From assembly GCA_001592805.2 (NCBI GenBank), contig CP051140.1:683501-747500 (forward strand): a DNA stretch of 64,000 bases. The letters run 5' to 3'. The translations under genes were made by a program, and so were the position numbers. This document shows positions 12,333 to 21,068 of the stretch, one piece after another; position 1 is the stretch's first letter, and each line of letters begins with the position of its first letter. Origin of the DNA: Peltaster fructicola. Lineage: Eukaryota; Ascomycota; Dothideomycetes. The notes beneath the pieces were generated by a model. It saw only the letters and a program-made list of their open reading frames with translations, did no database searches and was not told where the DNA came from.

Positions 12333-13019
12333 GTCGATCGGCTTCTCTAGGAGCTTCACGATTAGGTTGAGTAGAACTGATCAAACAAGCATCTTCTAGC
12401 AGTGTATTCTTCCGCCACCATATGTCATCTGTTTGATGCCGAGATGCACACGCAATGTAGCCGCCCTTCCAAGCCCTTGGCATTGTGGTAATCGATTGTT
12501 TGTCTGCTCCAAAGAGTGATGCCGAAGGGCCATCGGACTTCTAGACAAAGGTTCGGAAGAAAGGGCGAACCTCATGCCCAATTGTGGGTTGATGGCCCTG
12601 CATAAACGCAATACAAAAGAGATTGATCTGCAGCGTAGAAAGATAGCTCGTGGTGGACATGCACACCCAGTACGAGGGCTGCCGCTTGGCTCAGCCACCG
12701 CCTACCAACACGCTCTACTACTCGCTAGTCTCCATTAGCAGGGCTGGACAGTGCTATATACACTTTCCTGCACCCATCTGCGTCTTACATACTATTCCTT
12801 ACTCTCAATCCTTAGACATCTGCTTGTTCTTCGCATATCCATTCTTGGCGGCTCTTCGTCAAGATTGCTCGGTCATTTGTTTGCGTCTTTGGGCGGGCCG
12901 CGAAGCTCATTTCACACGTGGTTGTTCTTTCCTTGCGGCGTGGCTCGAGGCCATCGCTACGGCGTGTCAAGTGACACTGCTACCCTGCCTGCTGATCGAC
13001 ATTGCCCTCTGAAGCACTC
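12333..13019. other. Intergenic region, ACS / ADAM
   Basis: Holds the ACS 3' region and the ADAM promoter and leader, with pyrimidine-rich tracts around 12740-12830. No supported gene or repeat. Confidence 0.4.
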
Positions 13020-15473
13020 ATGCCAGCAATGCCTTTGCTACGACCCACACTCCTTTCGCTGGTAGTGTCCATCCTGTCAACTTCACAGCTCGTCGAGTCG
13101 AGTTCGACGATAAGAAACCCGATCGGAGCCATAACAACCGTACAAAATGCGACGATACACACGTATAACCACTACGTGACGGCACTGTCAGATTTCAAGC
13201 TCTCATTTACGATACAGAACGAAGTCAACGTAAAGTTCCATCTGGAGCCCAACCATGATATTCTGGCCGAGGACGCAGTCATTTCATATCTAGCGCCGGA
13301 TGGCAGTATAACCCATGAAGAGGAGGTAGATCGTTTACGACACAAGATCTACAAAGGGAGTGCATGGGTACAGAAAGTAGGCGCCGAAGAGGATCATTGG
13401 AGGAGAGTAGGCTGGGCGAGGATAAATGTCATCGAGGACGGCAGGACACCACTGTTCGAAGGCGCGTTCTCTATGGACCACGACAGCCATCATATCCAGA
13501 CCCCGTCGAACTACGCTAGCACGAGACATTCGGACGACCCGGTGTACGTACCTGCGCATGACACCTCCCGCGAGCTGGTCTTGTGGCGAGACTCAGATAT
13601 CCGCCCTGATCGATGGCAACACACCGAGCTCAAACGCTCCGCCGAGCCGATCGCTGAGTGCCAGGCTGACCAGCTTGACTTCAACATGCAGCCTGACCAT
13701 CCGGTCTATGTTGCTATGCGAAGACGAGATGAGACAATGGGCTATATGGACTTCAACCACTTGTTTGGTAAGCGCCAGACTGATACCACGACCTCAGGCA
13801 ACGGCGCTGGCGTGAACCTTGTCAGCACGATTGGTCAGTCTTCAGGATGTCCAAACACGAGGAAAGTCGCTTTGGTCGGCGTGGCGACTGACTGCACATA
13901 CACTGGTGCCTTTAGCTCTCAGCAGGACGCACGGGAGAATGTCATCTCACAGATGAACCAGGCATCCGAGGTCTGGGAGAGCGCATTCAACATCTCCCTT
14001 GGTCTGCAGAAGCTGGTCATTTCGGACGCTTCTTGTCCAGGAACGCCTGCAACCGCCACGCAGTGGAACCAGGCATGCAGCAGCAATGTCGACATCACTG
14101 CACGGCTCAATCTGTTCTCAGGTTGGCGAGGCTCTCAGAACGACAACAATAGCCACTGGACACTGCTCTCAACCTGCAACACTGGTGCTGCTGTTGGTCT
14201 TGCATGGCTGGGTCAAGCATGTGTGCAGCAGTCCTTCACAAATAACGGATCGTCGACTGGCAATGGTCAGAGCAGTGGTAGTCAGACGGTCTCGGGCGCC
14301 AATGTGGTCGTACGCACTGGCGGCGCTTCGGAATGGCAGATCATCGCACACGAGACAGGCCATACCTTCGGCGCTGTACACGATTGTGTCGATTCAACCT
14401 GTTCTGACGGCCAAACAGTCCAGTCTCAACAATGCTGTCCCCTCAGTGCAAGCACTTGTCCTGCAGGCGGCAAATATATCATGAATCCATCCACAAGCTC
14501 AGGCATCAATACCTTCTCGCCATGCTCCATTGGCAATATATGCAGCGCAATAGGCCGCAACAGCGTCAAGACAAGCTGTCTGAGCAACAACAAGCAGGTT
14601 ACCACTATCAGTGGTCAGCAATGTGGCAATGGCATCGTCGAGAATGGCGAAGACTGCGATTGTGGTGGCACCACAGGGTGCGGCAGTAACAAGTGTTGCA
14701 ACCCTACCACTTGCAAGTTCATCAACAATGCCGTTTGTGACGACTCCAACGAAGACTGCTGCCGCGGCTGCCAGTACGCTTCGAACAGCACTGTCTGCCG
14801 TGCAAGCACTGGTGTTTGTGACCCACAAGAGACCTGCACTGGCTCATCACCTACCTGTCCAGCAGACAAGACCTCTCCAGACGGCGACTCCTGTGGTAAT
14901 GGTCTACAATGCGCATCCGGACACTGCACGAGCCGCGATCAGCAGTGCAAGTCTGTGATGGGCAATTATAACCAGGGCAACGACACGACCGCATGCAACT
15001 CCGATAGCTGTGTGATCTCCTGCTCCAGCCCGGAGTTTGGCCAAAACCTCTGCTACAGCATCCAGCAAAACTTTCTCGATGGCACACCTTGCTCAGGCGA
15101 TGGAAAGTGTCAAAATGGTCAATGCCAAGGCACCACGCCGGGCGGCCAGATCACCAGCTGGGTTAATGACCACAAGGCTATTGTCATTGGTGTCTGCTCT
15201 GGCGTTGGAGCCCTCCTACTCCTAGCAGTCGCATGCTGCATTATAAGCTGTTGTCGCAAACGTGGCAGGACACCGAAGAATAAGGCTGTTGCGACTCCCT
15301 CACCACCACGAACTGGCGCATGGCAAGGCTGGAATGCTGCGTCTCAACCACAGATGTCGCAGCCAGGTTATTCCAACCCTCAGCACCCATCACAAGGATG
15401 GTTTTCCAATGCTACCAATAACGTACCGCCACCTCCAGCACCTACATACAATGCACCCATGAGATATGCATAG
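13020..15473 (+). CDS. ADAM-type metalloprotease with disintegrin domain, membrane-anchored
   Basis: Single-exon frame of 817 residues from the ATG at 13020; a TTG extension to 13002 is not a credible start. Order: signal peptide (~1-30), prodomain with an FSMDHD segment, then the reprolysin catalytic domain. The zinc site HETGHTFGAVHDC begins at residue ~444, with the Met-turn (YIMNPS) downstream. A Cys-rich disintegrin domain begins at CGNGIVENGEDCDCGG (~535), followed by a Cys-rich region, one membrane helix (~721-745) and a Pro-rich cytoplasmic tail. This is the architecture of fungal ADM proteins. It should work as a type I surface sheddase, activated by prodomain removal (family knowledge). 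Substrates are unknown. Confidence 0.92.
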   Translation: MPAMPLLRPTLLSLVVSILSTSQLVESSSTIRNPIGAITTVQNATIHTYNHYVTALSDFKLSFTIQNEVNVKFHLEPNHDILAEDAVISYLAPDGSITHEEEVDRLRHKIYKGSAWVQKVGAEEDHWRRVGWARINVIEDGRTPLFEGAFSMDHDSHHIQTPSNYASTRHSDDPVYVPAHDTSRELVLWRDSDIRPDRWQHTELKRSAEPIAECQADQLDFNMQPDHPVYVAMRRRDETMGYMDFNHLFGKRQTDTTTSGNGAGVNLVSTIGQSSGCPNTRKVALVGVATDCTYTGAFSSQQDARENVISQMNQASEVWESAFNISLGLQKLVISDASCPGTPATATQWNQACSSNVDITARLNLFSGWRGSQNDNNSHWTLLSTCNTGAAVGLAWLGQACVQQSFTNNGSSTGNGQSSGSQTVSGANVVVRTGGASEWQIIAHETGHTFGAVHDCVDSTCSDGQTVQSQQCCPLSASTCPAGGKYIMNPSTSSGINTFSPCSIGNICSAIGRNSVKTSCLSNNKQVTTISGQQCGNGIVENGEDCDCGGTTGCGSNKCCNPTTCKFINNAVCDDSNEDCCRGCQYASNSTVCRASTGVCDPQETCTGSSPTCPADKTSPDGDSCGNGLQCASGHCTSRDQQCKSVMGNYNQGNDTTACNSDSCVISCSSPEFGQNLCYSIQQNFLDGTPCSGDGKCQNGQCQGTTPGGQITSWVNDHKAIVIGVCSGVGALLLLAVACCIISCCRKRGRTPKNKAVATPSPPRTGAWQGWNAASQPQMSQPGYSNPQHPSQGWFSNATNNVPPPPAPTYNAPMRYA

Positions 15474-15598
15474 ACGGAGATCTCTTGCAAATGCCAACAA
15501 ATGACGATCGATATGATTCACGACTTAGCATATCCTGGCGTTGGATAAAGCGGCTCACAGGGCCATGCACATACCATTTGACATAGTCTTACATAGTA

Positions 15599-18500
15599 TC
15601 AAGGCCCTTGCCGTACTCGAGCAGCATTCTCGTCCACTGCAGCGTCCAGCGCACCAAAGCCATAGCTGGCCTTCTTTCGGCGTCCTTTCCTGTCTCCATA
15701 CTGCTCGTCGAACTTCCTGATAGCGTTCAGACTGCTCATATCTTCGCTTATACTCGCGCTGATCTCTTGCAAGCCTTTGTCGAAGTGTCTCTGGTATAAT
15801 GTGCGCTTCTCAGGCAGGGCGAAGTCCTCATCTTCGGCATGCTTGGCGGCCAAGGCATTCTCCTCTCGTACTGCTGCAAGAGCAGCTGCGACACACAGAT
15901 TCTTCAGATCCGAGCCAGAGTATAACGGTGTTTGTGCCGCTAGCTTTGGAAGTGCCACTGCAGGATCTAGGTCTTCATCTCGAAGATGTATGCCCAAGAT
16001 GTCCTCCCTATCTTTGGCAACCGGCAAGTCAACTAGGAGTCTTCGGGGTAGACGCCTCAGCACTGCGTCATCCACGTCGAAAGGTCGATTCGTAGCAACC
16101 ATGATAAATACCTTATGGTCGTCCATGCCGTCCCATTCCCTCAGGAATTGATTGATCAGCTCGCGATGAGTCGATCGATTACTGGCGCTGTTTCTTGTGC
16201 CAAACAGAGCATCCGCCTCGTCAATAAATACCACACATGGGCTAAGCTTCTTTGCGAGCGTAAAGACAGCTCGTACCATCTTCTCGCCTTCTCCCACGTA
16301 CTTCTCGTAGACCTGTGCGCCACTGACCTCTAGAACTGTGGCTTTCGACTCCTTCGCTACAGCCTTTGCAAGCAGAGTCTTGCCAGTACCAGGCGGTCCG
16401 TACAGCATGAGGCCAGACAGGTTATCCTTTGCGAGGATACCATATTTGAAGGCATCCGGTCGCAGTAGAGACAGGGACGTCAGCGTCTTCAACGCCTCAA
16501 TGGTGTCTGGTGCAACATGCACATCGTCAAACCCTGTCTTGATGTTCTGTGAGTCCACTACGCCGCCGAGCAGTCGAGCTTCGTGGGAATTGCAATTTTG
16601 CTTGATCTTCTCAATCCGTTCACGACCAGTCTTGCCGGGTTTGTCAGTGTCCAAGTTCGAAGTGCCAAATCGTGCGCGTATACGACTGCCTAGTGCTGTG
16701 GCCTTCAAGAGGGTGAGATGCTCAGAGTAACTCAAGATGCTCGCTGCCAACTCTATGTGGAATGCGTTGACAGCTTCTGATCGTGTATACGTCCTTGCCA
16801 GACCGATCGCGGTAAGTACAAGGCGGTGCACAACCTCTTGAGAGAGTGCTCGTTCTCCGAGTAAGCGTATATCCTTTGAGAACGCCGGGTCCTGTATGAT
16901 GGTATCAATCTCCTCGGATCCTTGATCAGGCTGCAGTCGCCTCAACATGCTGCCGATATGACGCACGTTGATCTCCTTGATGCGATGATAGCCATGTCCA
17001 GCAGTACGCACTGCGGGCATGTCGTTCTTGTCTGCTAGACTTTCGGCAAGATTCGGTACAACGCAAGAGATGAATGGTGAGTCCTCAATGTTGGCTGCAG
17101 TTCGGTCGATAGTTGTGCTGCTGCCAATGATCATGACCTGCTCACCCAATCGTCGACGCTTCTGAACGACTTTCGCCAGCCGTGTGATAATAACTTCGCC
17201 CAATTTGGAACGGCAGATGTCGTTGAGATCCTTGACATGTATGATGGTTCTGGGTTGTTGTGCATCGTTAGGATGTATAGTCGGCGATTGGCTCTGGTTC
17301 TGGAGTCTTACAGCGTGCTGCTTACCCAAGCTCCATGCAATGTTTGCAAGATCTAATGGAATAGTACTCGGAGCACCAGCCACCGAACGAGTGGTTGACT
17401 CAGCGTCACACTTTGTCTGCGGCGCATCGACCAGCTGCTCCAACACCGCCGAAAGCCTGGCATCGTCCCACTGCACATAGTCTGATTCTTGGCGGTCTTT
17501 CTTCCGGCGAGAACCATTCCGGCCAGACATTGCACCCGCAGGAATTGCAAAGCTGAATGCGACCGGTATCCGGCTCAGACCTCGTTCAAGGTTACCAAAA
17601 TTGGACTTGAGCAGATCCTGCACAGACTTTATCTTCTGTCCATGCGAGTTGGTCTCCGGCTCATCGGATTCATCCTCATTGTCCTCATCCTCCTCTTCCT
17701 CTTCTTCATCGTTCTCTTCTTCCTCGAATGGATCTTGTGACGACACTGTCGCAGAAGCTGTCGCTGCTATGGCATCCACCGATGACTGTCCGTCGAATAC
17801 TTCGTGGGCAAGGGTCGAGAATGTGCCAGGAGAGTCGTTACCTTGGCCGACGTACTCCTCTGTCAGGTCTGAAAAGTCGTTCGCGTCGATCCGGACCACG
17901 TCTGCACCGACTGTGTCCGCCAGCTTGTCGACATAGCTATCCATATACGCATGTCCATGTGGGTCTGCAAATTGTATTGCGAGTTCGGACTTCGAGCCTG
18001 CAAACACTGGCAGATTCTGGCCTGCAAGTGAGTAGGTAGCATTGACGATAGCTTCGACCTCAAGATTAGCAGCCATTGGTGCATTGAGGCGACCAAATGT
18101 GTTAGCATCGCGCTCAACTATGTCGTTCTTGGCTGGCTTTCCTTCATCACCGGTCTTCCCTTCCGTGCTCTCAACCAGTTGTGAGGCCACGTCTGAAGAG
18201 CAGGACATGGTGAATAATGTTTTGCCGGACTTTTCATCAACGCATTCCAGAGTCCGTAGCTCGCCATCTTTCTGTGTGTTCCCGGCTCTTTCCACGAGAA
18301 CCACATTGCGTCTCAGAAACCATGCTGGCAATGCAGGAGGTTTTGGAATGTCAACAGGCTTCCGCCTGAGTGTCCTCCGAAAGGCAGTCCTACGGCCATC
18401 TCCACTCTCCACAGCATCTTCTGAGATGTCCTGCTCTTTGGCTGCTATTGATTTGCTGCTGAGTTCATGTCGCTGAGTCTTGTCGCGATCCTCAGGCCTT

Positions 18501-18601
18501 GAGTCGGATGCTCGTTGTAATGCGGAATTGCTGAAGCGTTGGATGCGCGTCTTCGATACACGTGTACAGAGACGCCCGCTATGGCGAAGAACAGCTTGCA
18601 T
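15599..18601 (-). CDS. Large mitochondrial AAA ATPase, Msp1/ATAD1-related AAA module
   Basis: Single-exon frame of 1000 residues. The first ~35 residues are Arg/Ser-rich without acids, a good mitochondrial presequence. The middle (about 290-325) has an almost uninterrupted Glu/Asp run. The one AAA module lies at about 690-900: Walker A GPPGTGKT, pore loop KYVGEGEK, Walker B VVFIDEADALFG, sensor ATNRPFD and an Arg-rich second region of homology (RRLPRRLLVDLP). The AAA core resembles Msp1/ATAD1, which extracts mislocalised membrane proteins. This protein is two to three times longer and would be matrix-targeted rather than tail-anchored, so it is a separate fungal family of unknown substrate. 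Tail-to-tail with the ADAM gene (125 bases). Confidence 0.85.
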   Translation of the reverse strand: MQAVLRHSGRLCTRVSKTRIQRFSNSALQRASDSRPEDRDKTQRHELSSKSIAAKEQDISEDAVESGDGRRTAFRRTLRRKPVDIPKPPALPAWFLRRNVVLVERAGNTQKDGELRTLECVDEKSGKTLFTMSCSSDVASQLVESTEGKTGDEGKPAKNDIVERDANTFGRLNAPMAANLEVEAIVNATYSLAGQNLPVFAGSKSELAIQFADPHGHAYMDSYVDKLADTVGADVVRIDANDFSDLTEEYVGQGNDSPGTFSTLAHEVFDGQSSVDAIAATASATVSSQDPFEEEENDEEEEEEDEDNEDESDEPETNSHGQKIKSVQDLLKSNFGNLERGLSRIPVAFSFAIPAGAMSGRNGSRRKKDRQESDYVQWDDARLSAVLEQLVDAPQTKCDAESTTRSVAGAPSTIPLDLANIAWSLGKQHAVRLQNQSQSPTIHPNDAQQPRTIIHVKDLNDICRSKLGEVIITRLAKVVQKRRRLGEQVMIIGSSTTIDRTAANIEDSPFISCVVPNLAESLADKNDMPAVRTAGHGYHRIKEINVRHIGSMLRRLQPDQGSEEIDTIIQDPAFSKDIRLLGERALSQEVVHRLVLTAIGLARTYTRSEAVNAFHIELAASILSYSEHLTLLKATALGSRIRARFGTSNLDTDKPGKTGRERIEKIKQNCNSHEARLLGGVVDSQNIKTGFDDVHVAPDTIEALKTLTSLSLLRPDAFKYGILAKDNLSGLMLYGPPGTGKTLLAKAVAKESKATVLEVSGAQVYEKYVGEGEKMVRAVFTLAKKLSPCVVFIDEADALFGTRNSASNRSTHRELINQFLREWDGMDDHKVFIMVATNRPFDVDDAVLRRLPRRLLVDLPVAKDREDILGIHLRDEDLDPAVALPKLAAQTPLYSGSDLKNLCVAAALAAVREENALAAKHAEDEDFALPEKRTLYQRHFDKGLQEISASISEDMSSLNAIRKFDEQYGDRKGRRKKASYGFGALDAAVDENAARVRQGP

Positions 18602-20106
18602 CGAGCAATGTATGTTGGGGAGAAGTGGTTAGTGAGGTTGAGGATAAAGCTGCAGTATAATTCTTAGTGTTACCTGCGTCAACGTCAACAGCGCGGCTGT
18701 GTTGCCGCGTCGCTACACCTATCGCCAATGTACTGATACCAACCAGACGAGGTCATCCTCGACCTAGCACGAGACCGTGCTCACATTGACATTGACGAGA
18801 ATAACAAGATGGCAGCATGGCAGGACCACAAGCTCACGCTCAATCTCCGAAAGGAGTTGTTCGTAGAGACTGATTTCTCGGCAACCTTGTGTGAATGCAC
18901 AATCAAGACTCCAAAGTCTTCTTCACGTGTCATGGGGCAGATCTAATATGGACGAAAGAGCCCAAGCCAGTCTCATCACTCAGTCGACTTCATGGACACA
19001 GCAGGAGCCGTCAAAGCTGTCAGCTTGGCGAGAGCTTGTCGACGACCAGCCTTTAGCACAACTCGACGGTGGCATGGATCTCAACTAGCCGTGCCTTGCA
19101 CTGCGCCCAAGGCAGGCCGAACTCTTGGAACCCAGCATGTCTGGAAGAAGGGTATCCATCCGAACAAGTCTATCCAACGTGCGTCTGCGTCGACTTGCGT
19201 TCGAGATGCAGCTATCGCGATGCTCTCCATACATGCGATGCTCAAAGCGATCACAATCTCGCGTTTGCATTGTGTGAACATACATCAAGGTTCCCACGCA
19301 GCGCCGTTGACCTTTCGTTCAGTTGAGTGTTGTCTCGTCAAGGAGGCGTCCTCTCTCCGTCTCGGCCCCCAAACTGCTGGCTGTTGAGTCAGAAGTCCAC
19401 TAACCTCGAACAAGCACCGCCTTCGAACAGCTGCATGTCGTCGTACTTGATAAGACGTATGGAAACTTATCATTTCAGGGAAGTAGCTGAATGATTTAGT
19501 CACTAGAAACTGGCACGAGGCATACGTCTTGTGTCCTTCCCTTTTGCTCGCCTCTTGTTCGATTCTCTTGCGCTGCTGGTGTAAAGCTGTACCTTTTGAG
19601 TCATCGGTGGCTGTGCCATTCTTCTTCTTGATATTGCCATCCGGCAACCTGCCTCACAGGGAAGTAGCTGAATACACCTTTTGGATTCGACTGGTCATTC
19701 TTGATCGGTCGCTTCCCTTTTGCTGGACAGCCTTCGGTTCGAGTCTCGATGGATGTAACGCTTTCATACCCTAGGATGATATGTTCAGAAGCGTGCGTTA
19801 CACGGAGCTAACTTTTGATAACACGAGAGTACTCGGCTATGTCCATTGTGTCACATCGTTAGTGCACAGCGTGAGCAACGTTCTCTGCAACGCAACAACG
19901 ATGCATGGACATCCGCGTGCAATAGATGAGACGGATGTTCTGGGCGGTGAGCTTGGCATATTCTGCCGCTATGCTTGGCACGAGTGTACTGGGACGCCAT
20001 GCTCACAATAGATACATATTGCAGGCAATCAACTCTCCAACAACGTGGACGTTACGATTGTCCAACGACGCGCCCATCGCGACGAACAGAATGAGATAAG
20101 TCCAGT
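18602..20106. other. Gene-poor 1.5-kb region with orphan coding-like pieces and a duplicated block
   Basis: No complete gene can be supported. 18734-18945 (+) is open with protein-like composition (DEVILDLARDRAHIDIDEN onwards) but has no plausible start or partner exons. 18948-19088 and 19069-19326 are open in two other frames. 19476-19747 holds two collinear copies of a ~92-base block. The pattern fits a decayed gene or element. Confidence 0.4.
19476..19747 (+). repeat. Imperfect direct duplication (~92 bp, offset ~180 bp)
   Basis: Three words recur in the same order. CAGGGAAGTAGCTGAAT is at 19476 and 19657. CTTCCCTTTTGCT is at 19536 and 19712. TTCGANTCTC is at 19558 and 19738. The offsets (181, 176, 180) are nearly constant, so this is a diverged duplication rather than chance. 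The first word resembles a Pol III A box (TAGCTGAA) and the last a B box (GGTTCGAGTCT in copy 2), about 70 bases apart. No tRNA cloverleaf could be folded by eye. Confidence 0.5.
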
Positions 20107-20691
20107 ATGATAAATGCTGTGCTTGTTTTCAACAACAATGGACAACCACGTCTAACCAAGTTCTATACTCAGCTGGTAAAGTGATGACATTGCACTTGAG
20201 CAATTACTGAACTGGTTCAGGACACAGCAGTGCAGCAGCGCCTGATTTCCGAGATCTACGCACTTGTCTCGGCTCGACCGGCGAGCGCATGCAATTTCCT
20301 ACCATTGCCACCACTCCTGGCGCCTTCAACTTCCTCCACTGGAGCACAGATCGAGTCGAATGATGCACCTTCATTGGTAACATACCGTTCTTACGCTACG
20401 CTACACTTCATCATGATCTCGACAGCGACAGAGTCTCCTCTGGCACTTCTCGATCTGATCCACGTCTACGTCGAGTCCCTCGATTATCTGTTTGAGGACG
20501 TTTGCGAGCTGGATCTAATATTCAACTTCGAAGTGTTGCATGCCGTCCTGGCAGAGATGATTGTAGGTGGTGTCGTCGTTGAGACGAGTCGAGACAAAGT
20601 CGTCGAGGGCGTCAGAGCACAGGGCAAGGTGGCCAAAAGACCTGTCAACGAACGCAGAGCGCCACTTGGAGGAGGGCTATGGGCACGTTAG
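20107..20691 (+). CDS. APS3: AP-3 adaptor complex sigma (small) subunit
   Basis: Small chain of the AP-3 adaptor that sorts cargo from the Golgi/endosome to the vacuole. Two exons, 20107-20175 and 20221-20691, with a 45-base GT-AG intron, encode 179 residues. The N-terminus MINAVLVFNNNGQPRLTKFY is the clathrin-adaptor small-chain start. The segment FEDVCELDLIFNFE followed by EMIVGGVVVETS is diagnostic for sigma-3 rather than sigma-1 or sigma-2. Between them is a longer loop (about 50-70) rich in Pro/Ser, as in other fungal sigma-3 proteins. The C-terminus has a basic tail of about 30 residues beyond the longin-like fold. Confidence 0.93.
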
Positions 20692-21068
20692 GTCTCGTCT
20701 GAGCGCCAGCAGTGTTTGATGCTTAGATCCTTGGACATCAGACACGATGGAACTACGATGGTGCTCAGTGTCATTGGCACAGCTTTGTCGAATTACCCTC
20801 CTCATCTTGAGCTGTCCAATGGACACAATCACCATGGACAGCGTCAGTACGGTTCTTGAGCACTGTGTAGATTAGTCATATTGTGCATACAGACCGCAGT
20901 AGTTCACGCGGGAGTACCCTGCGGCCCGGTTGCTGCATGCTTACTAGCTCTGTTTACGCTTCACTACGTATGATCGACCTCAACTGCCATCGCGTGACCA
21001 TATTGATGGCCTCCCCATCCGCATAATCACCTCAAGGACTTCGGTCGCATCAATAATAAGCAGCAAAT
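20692..21068. other. Intergenic region, APS3 / BRCT gene
   Basis: 377 bases that must contain the promoter of the downstream BRCT gene. Nothing further is recognised. Confidence 0.4.

Noticed and set aside
19285-19647. 120-codon minus-strand open frame in the gene-poor region
   Set aside because: No ATG at its start, Lys/Arg-rich low complexity, and it overlaps the duplicated block, whose second copy does not keep the frame.
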